Made by a program: the position numbers and the translations under genes. Shown here piece after piece: positions 8,290-16,923 of a DNA stretch of 64,000 bases. Within the stretch, counting starts at the first letter, position 1. Each line of letters starts with the position of its first letter. The DNA comes from Paucisalibacillus globulus (GTDB lineage: Bacteria > Bacillota > Bacilli > Bacillales > Amphibacillaceae), in assembly GCF_900184735.1 (NCBI RefSeq), contig NZ_LT855389.1:71087-135086 (forward strand), in the 5' to 3' direction. The notes beneath the pieces were generated by a model, which had not been told where the DNA came from, made no database searches, and saw only the letters and a list, made by a program, of their open reading frames with translations.

Positions 8290-9465
8290 TTACAAGAGTT
8301 CGAATACTCCTGCTGCTCCCATTCCGCCGCCGATACACATGGTTACGACTCCGAATTGAATGCCTTTTCGTTTCATTTCATAGGCAAGGCTTAGGGTTAG
8401 TTTTGTTCCGGTCATGCCTAGAGGGTGGCCTAGTGCAATTGCTCCACCGTTTACGTTTACAATATTTGTGTCTAAATCTAGTGCTTGAATTACTCGCACA
8501 GATTGGGAAGCAAATGCTTCATTCAGTTCGAATAGTCCAATATCAGATAGACTTAACCCAGCAATTTCTATTGCTTTTGGAATTGCTTTGACTGGTCCTA
8601 CCCCCATTATTTCTGGTTCAACTCCTGCAACTGCAAAGGAACGGAATTTCACTAATGGTTTCAGGCCTTCTGCTTCTGCCTTTTCTCGGTCCATTACCAG
8701 AACCGAAGCAGCGCCATCACTCATTTGTGATGAGTTACCAGCTGTAACAGAGCCCCTCACATGGAAGGCTGGGCGTAGTTTTGCAAGTACATCCATGGTT
8801 GTTCCTGCTCTAACACCTTCATCAGTATCGAAGAGGAAGGATTTTTCCTCCACTTTGTTGTTTTTCCCGATAAAACGTTCTGTAATTTCTACCGGTACGA
8901 TTTCCTCTTTAAATTTATCTTCAGCAATTGCTTTTGCCGCCCTCTCATGACTTTGTACAGCGAAGGCATCCTGGTCTTCTCGAGAGATACCAAAACGATT
9001 TGCTACCTCTTCTGCTGTATGTCCCATCCCCATATAATATCCTGGTGCATCAGCTACTAATGTAGGGTTTGGTTTAATAACGTGACCTGGCATTGGTACT
9101 AGACTCATAGACTCAGCACCACCAGCAATTATTGTGTCACTCGCACCAAGCATAATACGTTCCGATGCGTATGCAATACTCTGTAGACCAGAAGAACAAT
9201 ATCGATTAATCGTAATACCTGGTACATCTGTTTTCAGCCCCGCAAGGCCTGCAATGTTACGAGCCATATTCATTCCTTGCTCTGCTTCCGGAATTGCACA
9301 ACCAATAATGACATCATCTATATTTCCATCATAACCACCAGCACGTTTCAATGTTTCTTTAATAGTTAATGCTGCTAAATCATCTGGACGGCTATTTCGT
9401 AATGACCCTTTATTTGCTTTTCCTACAGGGGTTCTAGCACCTGCTACTATAACTGCTTCTCTCAT
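8290..9465 (-). CDS. fadA: Acetyl-CoA C-acyltransferase (3-ketoacyl-CoA thiolase) FadA
   Basis: Thiolase that releases acetyl-CoA in the last step of beta-oxidation. The 391 residues show nucleophilic Cys90 in NRYCSSGLQ, the NEAFASQ segment (about 316), GGAIALGHPLG with the catalytic His (about 348) and CIGGGMG with the second catalytic Cys (about 378). The ATG at 9463-9465 follows GAGGGGGAAATAGA. It starts 15 bp after fadN ends, so the pair is one transcript. Together with FadN it forms the soluble multienzyme route. The paralogous acetoacetyl-CoA thiolase role is less likely given the fadN/fadE neighbours. Confidence 0.96.
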   Translation of the reverse strand: MREAVIVAGARTPVGKANKGSLRNSRPDDLAALTIKETLKRAGGYDGNIDDVIIGCAIPEAEQGMNMARNIAGLAGLKTDVPGITINRYCSSGLQSIAYASERIMLGASDTIIAGGAESMSLVPMPGHVIKPNPTLVADAPGYYMGMGHTAEEVANRFGISREDQDAFAVQSHERAAKAIAEDKFKEEIVPVEITERFIGKNNKVEEKSFLFDTDEGVRAGTTMDVLAKLRPAFHVRGSVTAGNSSQMSDGAASVLVMDREKAEAEGLKPLVKFRSFAVAGVEPEIMGVGPVKAIPKAIEIAGLSLSDIGLFELNEAFASQSVRVIQALDLDTNIVNVNGGAIALGHPLGMTGTKLTLSLAYEMKRKGIQFGVVTMCIGGGMGAAGVFELL

Positions 9466-9480
9466 TCTATTTCCCCCTCC

Positions 9481-11880
9481 CTAGTTTCTCAGTGGTTTTC
9501 CTTTTAATAACATGTGCTGCATACGAGCTTGTGTTAGCGGTTCAGCAATTAGACTTAGAAAAGCTTCACGTTCTAAATCAAGCATGACTTGTTCGTCAAT
9601 TAACGTACCTTCTTTAATACGACCACCTGATAATACATATGCCAACTTCTCAGCAATTTTCACATCATGATCCGATGCATATCCACCAAATTGTAATGTT
9701 TTTGCACCAAGTACCATTGCTGCGTAACCAGCATCACCAACAACTGGAATTTTCTCACGCTTTGGAGCTCTGTATCCTGCTTTAGCAAGTTCCAATACAC
9801 GTTGTTTTGCATCATGGATTAAATGGTCTGGGTTAACACTAATCCGATCATTTGCATCTAAGAACCCATTTTCTCTTGCCTCTTGTGCAGATGTTGAAAC
9901 TTTCGCCATTGCCACTTTTTCGAAAACATCATTGGCTACTTTGGTCAGATCGAAGTTAATGCCCTTTGCTAGATTTCGTAGTTCCTTTAAGTAAAGTTCT
10001 TTTGTTCCCCCGCCACCAGGGATAAGGCCAACTCCAAATTCAACAAGGCCCATGTATAATTCACTAGATGCTTGAATAGCTGCTGCCGGGAGCGATACTT
10101 CAGCTCCTCCCCCAAGTGTCATATTAAATGGTGCTACCACTACTGGCTTGTCGGAGTATTTAATCGTTGTTCCCATGTCTTGGAACATTTTCACAACCAT
10201 ATCTAGTTCAAAGAAGTTATCATCCTGTGCTTCCATTAGCATTAAGGCTAAGTTAGCACCAACACTAAAGTTCTTACCTTGGTTTCCAATGACTAGACCT
10301 TCATAATTTTTTCCAACTTCTTCTACTGCATAATTAACCATTTGGATGGTATCAAAGCCGATTGCGTTACTTTTCGAATGAAATTCTAGTAAGGCAACTC
10401 CATCACCAATATCAACTAAGCTTGCTCCCGTGTTCTTTTTTATAACACCTTGAACATCCTTCAGGCGTTTAATATTGATTTCTTTCGGATTAAATTCTTG
10501 CTTCTTATATTCATTATTGACTAGGTAGAACACATCACCATTGTCTTGTTTATAGAAGGATTCATGACCAGATTCAAGTAACTCTAATACCCAACTTGGT
10601 ATGTCTTCCCCTTCTTCCTTCATACGATCTACAGAAGTTCTTAAGCCAATCGCATCCCAAGTTTCAAATGGACCTATTTCCCAACCGAATCCCCACTTCA
10701 TTGCTTGGTCAATTGCAACAATATCGTCTGCAATTTCACCCACTAACTCGGCCGAGTAAAGTAAAGCAGGTTTTAATATATTCCAAATTAAGTCTCCAGC
10801 ACGGTCACCTTTCATGTTTACAAGCGCTTTCAATTTATTGCGAGGTCCTTTTGCTTGCTTAGCCAACTCAACAGCTGGAGTTTTCAATTTTCCACGATCT
10901 TCATATTCCAATGTTTCAGGGTTTAATTGATAAATTGTACTTACGCCTTTTTCTTTTTTCTTTAAGAAGAATCCTTGACCACTTTTTGCACCTAACCAGC
11001 CGTTTTCTTGCATTTTCAACATAAATTCAGGTATATCAAATACGTCCTTCTCTGCACCTTCTACCTGTTCATAGACATTTCGTGCTACATGGATAAAGGT
11101 ATCTAATCCAACAACATCTAATGTGCGGAAAGTAGCACTCTTTGGCCTACCAATAAGTGGACCTGTTACAGAGTCTACCTCGCCAACACTATATCCACCT
11201 TTAAGCATCTCTCTAACTGTAACAAGTAATCCATATGTTCCAATACGATTGGCAATAAAGTTAGGTGTATCTTTTGCTTCTACAACACCTTTCCCTAACA
11301 CGTCTTCACCAAATTGTTTCATAAATGCGAGTACTTCTGGATCTGTGTGCTCAGTAGGAATAACTTCTAATAATTTTAAATATCTAGGTGGGTTAAAGAA
11401 GTGTGTTCCTAAGAAGTGTTTTTTAAATTCCTCTGAACGCCCTTCTACCATTGCATTTACTGAAATACCGGAAGTATTTGAACTTACAATGGAACTTTTT
11501 TTACGAAACTGATCTACCTTTTCGAAGACAATCTTTTTAACATCTAATCTTTCGACAACAACTTCAATAATCCAGTCCACATCAGCTAATCTTTCCATAT
11601 CGTCATCCATATTCCCTACTTCAATTAAGTCGAGACTATCAATGGATACGATAGGTGATGGTTTTTGTTTTAATAGTGCTTGCTTACTACTCGATGCAAT
11701 TCGATTTCGTACTGCCTTATCCTCAAGGGTAAGTCCCTTTTTCTCCTCAGCTTCTGTTAATGCTCTTGGTACTATATCAAGCATTAATGTTGGAATACCG
11801 ATATTTGCTAGATGTGCAGCAATGCCGGAACCCATTACACCCGAGCCTAAAACCGCAGCACGCTTGATTGTTCGCTTCAT
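9481..11880 (-). CDS. fadN: 3-hydroxyacyl-CoA dehydrogenase / enoyl-CoA hydratase FadN
   Basis: Bifunctional beta-oxidation enzyme. The N-terminal NAD-binding Rossmann domain starts at AAVLGSGVMGSGIAAHLA. The 3-hydroxyacyl-CoA dehydrogenase C-terminal domains follow (SGQGFF at about 310), then an enoyl-CoA hydratase/isomerase domain (about 480-670, with GQGKNFSVGANL and GLIPGGGGTKE). This order, dehydrogenase before hydratase, is that of B. subtilis YusL/FadN and the reverse of E. coli FadB. The frame is open to 11898, but the ATG at 11878-11880 (MKRTIKRAAV) is preferred because GGGGGACAAAAC lies just upstream. That gives 799 residues. It is first in the fad operon, behind a FadR operator. 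Confidence 0.96.
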   Translation of the reverse strand: MKRTIKRAAVLGSGVMGSGIAAHLANIGIPTLMLDIVPRALTEAEEKKGLTLEDKAVRNRIASSSKQALLKQKPSPIVSIDSLDLIEVGNMDDDMERLADVDWIIEVVVERLDVKKIVFEKVDQFRKKSSIVSSNTSGISVNAMVEGRSEEFKKHFLGTHFFNPPRYLKLLEVIPTEHTDPEVLAFMKQFGEDVLGKGVVEAKDTPNFIANRIGTYGLLVTVREMLKGGYSVGEVDSVTGPLIGRPKSATFRTLDVVGLDTFIHVARNVYEQVEGAEKDVFDIPEFMLKMQENGWLGAKSGQGFFLKKKEKGVSTIYQLNPETLEYEDRGKLKTPAVELAKQAKGPRNKLKALVNMKGDRAGDLIWNILKPALLYSAELVGEIADDIVAIDQAMKWGFGWEIGPFETWDAIGLRTSVDRMKEEGEDIPSWVLELLESGHESFYKQDNGDVFYLVNNEYKKQEFNPKEINIKRLKDVQGVIKKNTGASLVDIGDGVALLEFHSKSNAIGFDTIQMVNYAVEEVGKNYEGLVIGNQGKNFSVGANLALMLMEAQDDNFFELDMVVKMFQDMGTTIKYSDKPVVVAPFNMTLGGGAEVSLPAAAIQASSELYMGLVEFGVGLIPGGGGTKELYLKELRNLAKGINFDLTKVANDVFEKVAMAKVSTSAQEARENGFLDANDRISVNPDHLIHDAKQRVLELAKAGYRAPKREKIPVVGDAGYAAMVLGAKTLQFGGYASDHDVKIAEKLAYVLSGGRIKEGTLIDEQVMLDLEREAFLSLIAEPLTQARMQHMLLKGKPLRN

Positions 11881-11902
11881 GTTTTGTCCCCCAATCACAT
11901 TT

Positions 11903-11920
11903 TGAATGAATACTCATTCA
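11903..11920. promoter_or_regulatory. FadR operator upstream of fadN
   Basis: TGAATGAATACTCATTCA is a near-perfect palindrome matching the B. subtilis FadR (YsiA) consensus TGAATGANTANTCATTCA. It lies 23 bp before the fadN start. FadR represses beta-oxidation genes and is released by long-chain acyl-CoA, which fits the downstream operon. Confidence 0.93.
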
Positions 11921-12140
11921 TTTTTACGGTAAAAAATTAAGGACAGTCTCCTATCCATCTATATTCACTATAAATTATATTCAGACATTTCGCAATAAAA
12001 ATTATTACATTTCTATTATCTTTTTTTCTAAATCACTTCCCTCAGATACTAATTCTGAATGATTTACTTCGAAGGAAGTCTTTATGAATCAGTATAGCCA
12101 TCTAGTCTCGTGGGAAAATAAACATAATATTTCTCTATAA
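11921..12140. other. Intergenic region between divergent fadN and znuA
   Basis: AT-rich divergent promoter region of about 220 bp between the FadR operator and the Zur boxes. Several TATAAT-like segments are present, but I cannot assign unique promoters. No open frame with a ribosome site was found. Confidence 0.6.
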
Positions 12141-12178
12141 TCGTAATCATTCCTATTTACAAATCGAAACGATTACGA
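12141..12178. promoter_or_regulatory. Two Zur boxes upstream of znuA
   Basis: TCGTAATCATTCCTA (12141-12155) and TCGAAACGATTACGA (12164-12178) are each a 7-1-7 inverted repeat with one perfect half. They match the Bacillus Zur consensus TCGTAATNATTACGA. They are 23 bp centre to centre and end 18 bp before znuA, whose operon also encodes zur. Zinc-dependent repression is inferred. Confidence 0.85.
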
Positions 12179-12196
12179 TAAGATACATTAGTCAAT

Positions 12197-13189
12197 ATGA
12201 ATTATATGAAATCGAGTGATAAAAAAATGAAACCTTTTAACTTATTTTTTTCGATTATACTAATGAGTATCCTCCTTATTGGATGCCAAAACGAAGCTAC
12301 TAATCATCAAACAAAGGAAAAGCTAACAATATATACATCGGTTTATCCTATACAATATGCAGTTGAAAAGATAGGTGGAGACACCATACAGGCCTTATCC
12401 GTCTTTCCACCAGGAGTTGATGCTCACTCCTATGAACCAACAACAAAAACATTAACTACTCTTGCTAAAGGTGATGCGTTTATTTACATGGGAGCAGGAA
12501 TGGAGGGATTCTCCGAAAGCATTGCAGATGCTCTGGAATCTGAAGAGATTGAACTTATTGAACTAGGGAATCATGAAGAACTGTTTGAAGAAAATCATCA
12601 TGAGGATGAGCATAATCACGAGGAAGAATCTAATAATCATCACCATGATGACGGACATAACCACGGTGACCATGACCCACATATATGGATAGATCCCCTT
12701 CGGATGATTGAAATGAGTCACATTATTACGGAATACTTAAGCCAATTAAACCCAAGGAATAAAGAGCTTTATCATACTAATTATCAATTATTAAAAGAAG
12801 ATTTGTCTAAACTTGATTTAGAATTTCAAGAAACATTACAAAGCAAAACAGATAAACAAATTCTTGTTTCCCATGCAGCATATGGATACTGGGAAGTACG
12901 ATATGGTATTACCCAAATTCCAATTAATGGACTTTCTTCCACTAGCGAACCTTCGCAACGTGATTTAGTTCAAATTATAGAACAGGCTAAAGAGAGTAAA
13001 CTGAAATACGTCATTTTTGAACAAAATGCAACTAGTAAAGTATCTAGTATTATACAAGATTATATTGGTGCTGAGGCATTGACCATTCATAACTTAGCAG
13101 TCCTAACAGAAAAGGACATTAGAGAAAATATGGATTATCTATTATTAATGAGACATAACCTAAATGTGTTAGCTCAAGCAACCAAATGA
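12197..13189 (+). CDS. znuA: Zinc ABC transporter substrate-binding lipoprotein (ZnuA/AdcA family)
   Basis: Cell-surface zinc receptor. The N-terminus has a hydrophobic signal ending in the lipobox LLIGC, so it should be lipid-anchored. A His/Asp/Glu-rich stretch at about residues 133-156 precedes the ligand segment DPHIWIDP. This is the metal-scavenging loop typical of zinc-specific cluster A-I proteins. Further histidine ligands lie in VSHAAYGYW (about 226). The first ATG (12197) lacks an obvious ribosome site; internal ATGs at codon 4 or 11 would leave a shorter but complete signal peptide. It is followed by znuC and znuB and preceded by Zur boxes. Confidence 0.92.
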   Translation: MNYMKSSDKKMKPFNLFFSIILMSILLIGCQNEATNHQTKEKLTIYTSVYPIQYAVEKIGGDTIQALSVFPPGVDAHSYEPTTKTLTTLAKGDAFIYMGAGMEGFSESIADALESEEIELIELGNHEELFEENHHEDEHNHEEESNNHHHDDGHNHGDHDPHIWIDPLRMIEMSHIITEYLSQLNPRNKELYHTNYQLLKEDLSKLDLEFQETLQSKTDKQILVSHAAYGYWEVRYGITQIPINGLSSTSEPSQRDLVQIIEQAKESKLKYVIFEQNATSKVSSIIQDYIGAEALTIHNLAVLTEKDIRENMDYLLLMRHNLNVLAQATK

Positions 13190-13206
13190 AAGGAAGCTAC
13201 CTGAAT

Positions 13207-13959
13207 ATGAATTCAATTATCTCTTTACAAGATATTAACTTTTCATACGAGAATAAAACCATTCTTCATCATATAAACTTTGAAATTCCAAAAGGAGCCT
13301 TTGTTGGCCTTTTAGGACCCAATGGTGGAGGAAAAACAACCTTAATCAAAATAATCCTTGGGATGTCAAAACCTGATAGCGGGAGATTAACTTTGTTTGA
13401 TAAATCTCTTGAGGAATTTAAAGATTGGAATAAAATTGGCTTTGTGTCACAAAAATCTAACTCCTTTAATAAAGGGTTTCCTGCTTCCGTTTACGAAGTA
13501 GTGTCTTCTGGTCTTACTAGTAAAGTGGGATATCTTAGATTTTTTAATCATAAGCATAAGGAAAAAATCCTTCAGGCTATTGATGCCGTTGGAATGAGTG
13601 AGTACGCCTATGAAAATATCGGAAATCTGTCTGGTGGGCAACAACAACGAGTATTTATCGCACGTGCATTAGTTAGTGAGCCTGAATTGCTTATTTTAGA
13701 TGAACCAACTGTTGGGGTAGATTATGAGAATGTACAACGATTTTATGAGCTACTACATGAATTAAATAAACGTAATGGAATTACCTTGTTATTAGTGACA
13801 CATGATACTGGGACAATGACAAAATATGCCACTAATATCGCTTGTCTAAACAAAACACTTCATTTTCACGGAAAACCAGAAGAATACGAGAATTTAACAG
13901 AAAAGGAAATGTCAAAACTTTATGGTCATGACGTGAATATTATTTCACACGATCATTAA
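13207..13959 (+). CDS. znuC: Zinc ABC transporter ATP-binding protein
   Basis: ATPase of the zinc importer, 250 residues from the preferred ATG at 13207. The frame is open from 13186, but AAAGGAAGC lies 8-12 bp before 13207. It has Walker A GPNGGGKTTL (about 36), signature LSGGQQQR (about 138), Walker B LLILDEPTVGVD (about 157) and an H-loop in VTHDTG. A short His-containing tail (HDVNIISHDH) is typical of metal-transport ATPases of this family. It begins 17 bp after znuA and ends 16 bp before znuB. Confidence 0.93.
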   Translation: MNSIISLQDINFSYENKTILHHINFEIPKGAFVGLLGPNGGGKTTLIKIILGMSKPDSGRLTLFDKSLEEFKDWNKIGFVSQKSNSFNKGFPASVYEVVSSGLTSKVGYLRFFNHKHKEKILQAIDAVGMSEYAYENIGNLSGGQQQRVFIARALVSEPELLILDEPTVGVDYENVQRFYELLHELNKRNGITLLLVTHDTGTMTKYATNIACLNKTLHFHGKPEEYENLTEKEMSKLYGHDVNIISHDH

Positions 13960-13975
13960 TGTTGGAGGAGAACCA

Positions 13976-14824
13976 ATGATTGCAGATTTATTAGAATATG
14001 ACTTTTTGAGGCAAACATTTATTACTGGAATATTAATTGGAATTATCGCACCACTACTAGGAACGTTCATTGTGGTTAGACGTCTTTCCTTAATAGCTGA
14101 TGCACTTTCCCATGTTACTTTGGCCGGAATTGCTTTTGGTCTATTCCTAGAAAAGAAGTTTTCCATTATGATACTATCCCCTATTTATAGTGGCTTATTA
14201 TTTTCCGTTATGGGATCTATATTCATTGAAAAGTTAAGAAGTGTCTACAAGGCTTATCAAGAATTAGCTATTCCTATTATTCTTTCAGGAGGAGTAGGTC
14301 TAAGTGTTATTTTTATTGCATTAGCGGATGGGTTTAACACGGAGTTAATGAATTTCCTATTTGGTTCTGCATCAGCTGTAAGTAGAACAGACTTTATTAC
14401 CATATTTATTATCACTATTTTTGTTTTAGTTATCATTTCATTATTTTATAAAGAGTTATTCACTCTATCATTTGATGAGGAACATGCTAAAGTTTCCGGA
14501 ATTCATTCCAAACAGATACATTTATTATTTATCATTTTGACTGCATTAGTCATTGCCGCTTCCATCCAAATAGTTGGCGTGTTATTGGTTTCTTCCTTGA
14601 TGACATTACCTGTTGCAGCAAGTATGCGTATAGCGAAAGGTTTTAAACAAATGATGTTTCTCGCTATTGTATTTGGAGAGTTAGCTGTTATGATAGGATT
14701 AATAGCAGGATATTATTTAAATATTCCACCTGGTGGAACCATTGTTGTTGTAGCAATTATTATTTTATTAATCGCAATAGGATATAAAAAATTACCAGTA
14801 GCAACAAAGGGGGCAAGAACATGA
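13976..14824 (+). CDS. znuB: Zinc ABC transporter permease
   Basis: Membrane component of the zinc importer, ABC-3 family, 282 residues with about eight hydrophobic helices. The family landmark GIIAPLLGTFIVVRRLSLIADALSH at the N-terminus is clear, as is VGVLLVSSLMTLPVAAS at about residue 201. Start ATG at 13976 with GGAGGAGAACCA upstream. The stop overlaps the zur start by 4 bp (ATGA), implying coupled translation. Confidence 0.94.
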   Translation: MIADLLEYDFLRQTFITGILIGIIAPLLGTFIVVRRLSLIADALSHVTLAGIAFGLFLEKKFSIMILSPIYSGLLFSVMGSIFIEKLRSVYKAYQELAIPIILSGGVGLSVIFIALADGFNTELMNFLFGSASAVSRTDFITIFIITIFVLVIISLFYKELFTLSFDEEHAKVSGIHSKQIHLLFIILTALVIAASIQIVGVLLVSSLMTLPVAASMRIAKGFKQMMFLAIVFGELAVMIGLIAGYYLNIPPGGTIVVVAIIILLIAIGYKKLPVATKGART

Positions 14825-15234
14825 ATACCTCTGAAGCAATCGAACTTTTAAAGAAAAAAGGGTTCAAAACCACGGGAAAGCGAAAAGATATTTTAACATA
14901 TTTTGAGAATGAAGACAGATATCGTACTGCAAAAGACCTTATCCAGCATTTAGAAGAAACACATGAAGGAATAAGTTTTGATACCATTTATCGAAATTTA
15001 CATCTTTATAATGAAGTAGGAATTCTGGAATCTACAGAATTAAATGGGGAAAAGCACTTTCGAATGAATTGCACACATCATCACCATCATCATTTTATTT
15101 GTAAGGATTGTGGAAAAACAAAAGAAATTGAGGTCTGTCCAATGGATGAAGTAAAAAGAACCTTAGCTAACTATGAAATTGAAGATCATAAATTTGAAAT
15201 CTATGGATTATGCCCATCATGCCAACACACTTAA
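14821..15234 (+). CDS. zur: Fur-family zinc uptake regulator Zur
   Basis: Zinc-responsive repressor of 137 residues. The N-terminal winged helix (FKTTGKRKDIL, then SFDTIYRNLHLYNEVGIL) is followed by the metal region CTHHHHHHFICKDCG (about residues 84-98) and a second Cys pair CPSCQ at the C-terminus. The two CxxC pairs form the structural zinc site of the family, and the histidines supply regulatory ligands. Its place as last gene of the znu operon behind Zur boxes favours Zur over Fur or PerR. Negative autoregulation is inferred. Its last 16 bp overlap the start of the broken crcB gene. Confidence 0.92.
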   Translation: MNTSEAIELLKKKGFKTTGKRKDILTYFENEDRYRTAKDLIQHLEETHEGISFDTIYRNLHLYNEVGILESTELNGEKHFRMNCTHHHHHHFICKDCGKTKEIEVCPMDEVKRTLANYEIEDHKFEIYGLCPSCQHT

Positions 15235-15834
15235 CATCCTGGAAAGAATACCTTGCAGTAGGTATAGGTGGTATGTTTGGTGCTGTTGGACGCTATAGTA
15301 TTTCTGTTTTTGTGGAAAATCGTTTCCTTTTTCCAATTGAAACTTTAGAGGCTGGGACAAAAGAGTTTTAGTTGATTAAAATCCGAACGAACATGAATAG
15401 CGCATAGACCCGCTCCGGAAATATACTACGCTTTCCACGGGCGGCTGGTAAGCCTCCTCAGAGCTTAAAGCTCTGAGGGGTCTCACCGATGCCTATCCTC
15501 CCGTAGGAGTCTCCGTATATTTCCGGAGCTAATGTGGCGTATCGTTCAGGTTCTCAACTTATACTTTTAGTTATGTCCCAGCCTCTTTTTGCTAAGCTTT
15601 CTATTAGCTAGTAAATGGTTTAGAAGAAATGTACCCCCGACAATATCCATAGGATTTACAACCGGGGCAATCGGTGCATTTACAACCTTCTCTACCTTTG
15701 CTGTTGAAACGATAGAGCTTGGTGTAAATCACTTTTTGTTAAGTTTTATTTATGTTTGCATTAGTGTTATTGGGGGAATCTTATTCTGTTTTATGGGTTA
15801 TAAACTAGCAAATAAAGGAAAGAGAACTATATGA
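15219..15834 (+). pseudogene. crcB: Fluoride channel gene crcB/fluC disrupted by a 238-bp repeat
   Basis: The N-terminal piece starts at the ATG at 15219 and encodes a normal FluC start (VGIGGMFGAVGRYSI) up to FPIETL. It then runs into a GAGGCTGGGAC element and stops at 15369-15371. After the element ends at 15585 the family sequence resumes (FLLSFLLASKWFRR, then the hallmark GAFTTFSTF) and ends at 15834. Alignment with the usual FluC pattern suggests that about seven codons at the junction, including the conserved pore Asn region, are missing. The C-terminal piece could start at a TTG at 15589 but would lack the first helix. The intact paralogue follows with a 4-bp overlap. Confidence 0.88.
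15348..15585. repeat. 238-bp GAGGCTGGGAC element inserted in crcB
   Basis: Bounded by GAGGCTGGGAC and GTCCCAGCCTC (11-bp perfect terminal inverted repeats, extended by partly complementary 60-nt arms). Inside is one inverted type-A core with GTATATTTCCGGAG arms. Its length, 238 bp, equals the base length deduced for the two other complete copies once their extra blocks are removed. No open frame, transposase or flanking direct repeat is evident. Confidence 0.93.
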
Positions 15835-16187
15835 ATTTTATTATCGTTGCACTAGGGGGATTAGTAGGCAGCATCCTCCGGTTTTATATTTCTATCAAAC
15901 TAAATAAACGCTTAATAGCTACTTGGATTGCCAATATTTCCGGGTCAATTATATTGGCTTTTTTACTCTATTATTATTCTAATGATGTGCTAAACAAATC
16001 CCTTTGGTTATTTTTCGGCGTCGGGTTTTGTGGTTCATATTCTACCTTTTCAACCTTTGGCAACGAATCTTTGCAGTTGATCATGAATAACCAATTAAAA
16101 GCTGCAATGAAGTATATGATGACAACCTTATTAGTATCTCTACTTTGTGTGGGGATTATCTTATCTTTATTAGGATATCAGTTTTAG
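15831..16187 (+). CDS. crcB: Fluoride ion channel FluC/CrcB, intact copy
   Basis: A 118-residue membrane protein with four helices. Family motifs are GGLVGSILRF (about residue 9), WIANISGS (about 36) and GFCGSYSTFSTFGNE (about 65), which includes the TFSTF phenylalanine track and sodium-site region of FluC channels. It exports toxic fluoride. In many Firmicutes two adjacent crcB genes encode partners of a heterodimer. Here the partner is broken, so this copy must either function as a homodimer or be impaired. Start ATG at 15831 overlaps the end of the disrupted gene. Confidence 0.93.
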   Translation: MNFIIVALGGLVGSILRFYISIKLNKRLIATWIANISGSIILAFLLYYYSNDVLNKSLWLFFGVGFCGSYSTFSTFGNESLQLIMNNQLKAAMKYMMTTLLVSLLCVGIILSLLGYQF

Positions 16188-16484
16188 TCCGACAGCTGCT
16201 GATAGGACCATACACATAAACAATATTCTCAAGAAAGTCTTTGGTTCATTGTAAAAAACCATTCCTATGAGCACACTACCTACCGTACCAATACCCGTCC
16301 ATACTGCATATGCCGTCCCCATTGAGATAGACTGCATAGCCAAGGCAAGAAATATGAAACTTACGGTAAATCCACCAATTAGTAACGTAAAGCTCCATAG
16401 GTTTTTCTTTTTATTGACTTGATTAATCCCTGTAACTCCAAGTACTTCCCCTATCCCTGCAATAATTAATAGTATCCACTCCAT
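16170..16484 (-). CDS. ykkD: SMR-family transporter, YkkD-like subunit
   Basis: A 104-residue four-helix small multidrug resistance protein. The proton/substrate-coupling Glu is in the first helix (IAGIGEVLGV) and the conserved AYAVWTGIGTVGS loop (about residue 60) is present. It pairs with the adjacent 113-residue SMR gene (stop and start are contiguous) under a guanidine-I riboswitch. Known members of that arrangement export guanidinium in exchange for protons. Its last 18 bp overlap the convergent crcB gene. Confidence 0.9.
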   Translation of the reverse strand: MEWILLIIAGIGEVLGVTGINQVNKKKNLWSFTLLIGGFTVSFIFLALAMQSISMGTAYAVWTGIGTVGSVLIGMVFYNEPKTFLRILFMCMVLSAAVGLKLIS

Positions 16485-16826
16485 TTAAACCGTACTTCCT
16501 TCCTGTTCCTTCTCTTTAGTCACCGTCTTTAAGCCTATGACACCAATTAGCAATAATACAATTAAACCAACTTTAGCAAGTTGAAATGGCTCACCAAAGA
16601 CAAGCATTTCCACGATTACTGTACCCGCTGCGCCTGTCCCTGTAAATACTGCGTAGGTTGTTCCAGCTGGTAGCTTGCTAGAAGCAACAACGAGTGCATG
16701 CATGCTGACATAAATTGCAATGATAGTTAATCCCCATGTCCACCAATTATATGAATGCTTCAATCCCACTACCCAACCAATTTCAAAGAAAACACCAAGC
16801 CATAATAAATTCCAATATTTATTCAT
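16485..16826 (-). CDS. ykkC: SMR-family transporter, YkkC-like subunit
   Basis: A 113-residue small multidrug resistance protein with four helices, the central Glu in helix 1 (GVFFEIGWVVGLK) and TTYAVFTGTGAAGT at about residue 56. A short charged tail (TKEKEQE) follows the last helix. It is first after the guanidine-I riboswitch and directly abuts the YkkD-like partner, so the two probably form a heterodimeric exporter like B. subtilis YkkCD. The ATG at 16824-16826 follows AGATGAGGTGATTAG. Confidence 0.9.
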   Translation of the reverse strand: MNKYWNLLWLGVFFEIGWVVGLKHSYNWWTWGLTIIAIYVSMHALVVASSKLPAGTTYAVFTGTGAAGTVIVEMLVFGEPFQLAKVGLIVLLLIGVIGLKTVTKEKEQEGSTV

Positions 16827-16872
16827 CTAATCACCTCATCTTGATGTGGAGTTTTAAAAAATACTCCGCCTA

Positions 16873-16923
16873 TAAAAAAAGCCCGGGAAGATATCATTAT
16901 TCTTGATATCCTCCCGGGCTTTT
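16873..16923 (-). terminator. Regulatory terminator of the guanidine-I riboswitch
   Basis: On the reverse strand GCCCGGGAGGATATCA and TGATATCTTCCCGGGC form a long stem followed by a T-run. The 5' half of the stem overlaps the aptamer's conserved GCCCGGGAG, so ligand-bound aptamer and terminator compete, as in known ykkC RNAs. Confidence 0.93.

Noticed and set aside
15348..15585. Insertion sequence with its own transposase
   Set aside because: At 238 bp it has no coding capacity and no target duplication is visible. It is called a non-autonomous repeat.
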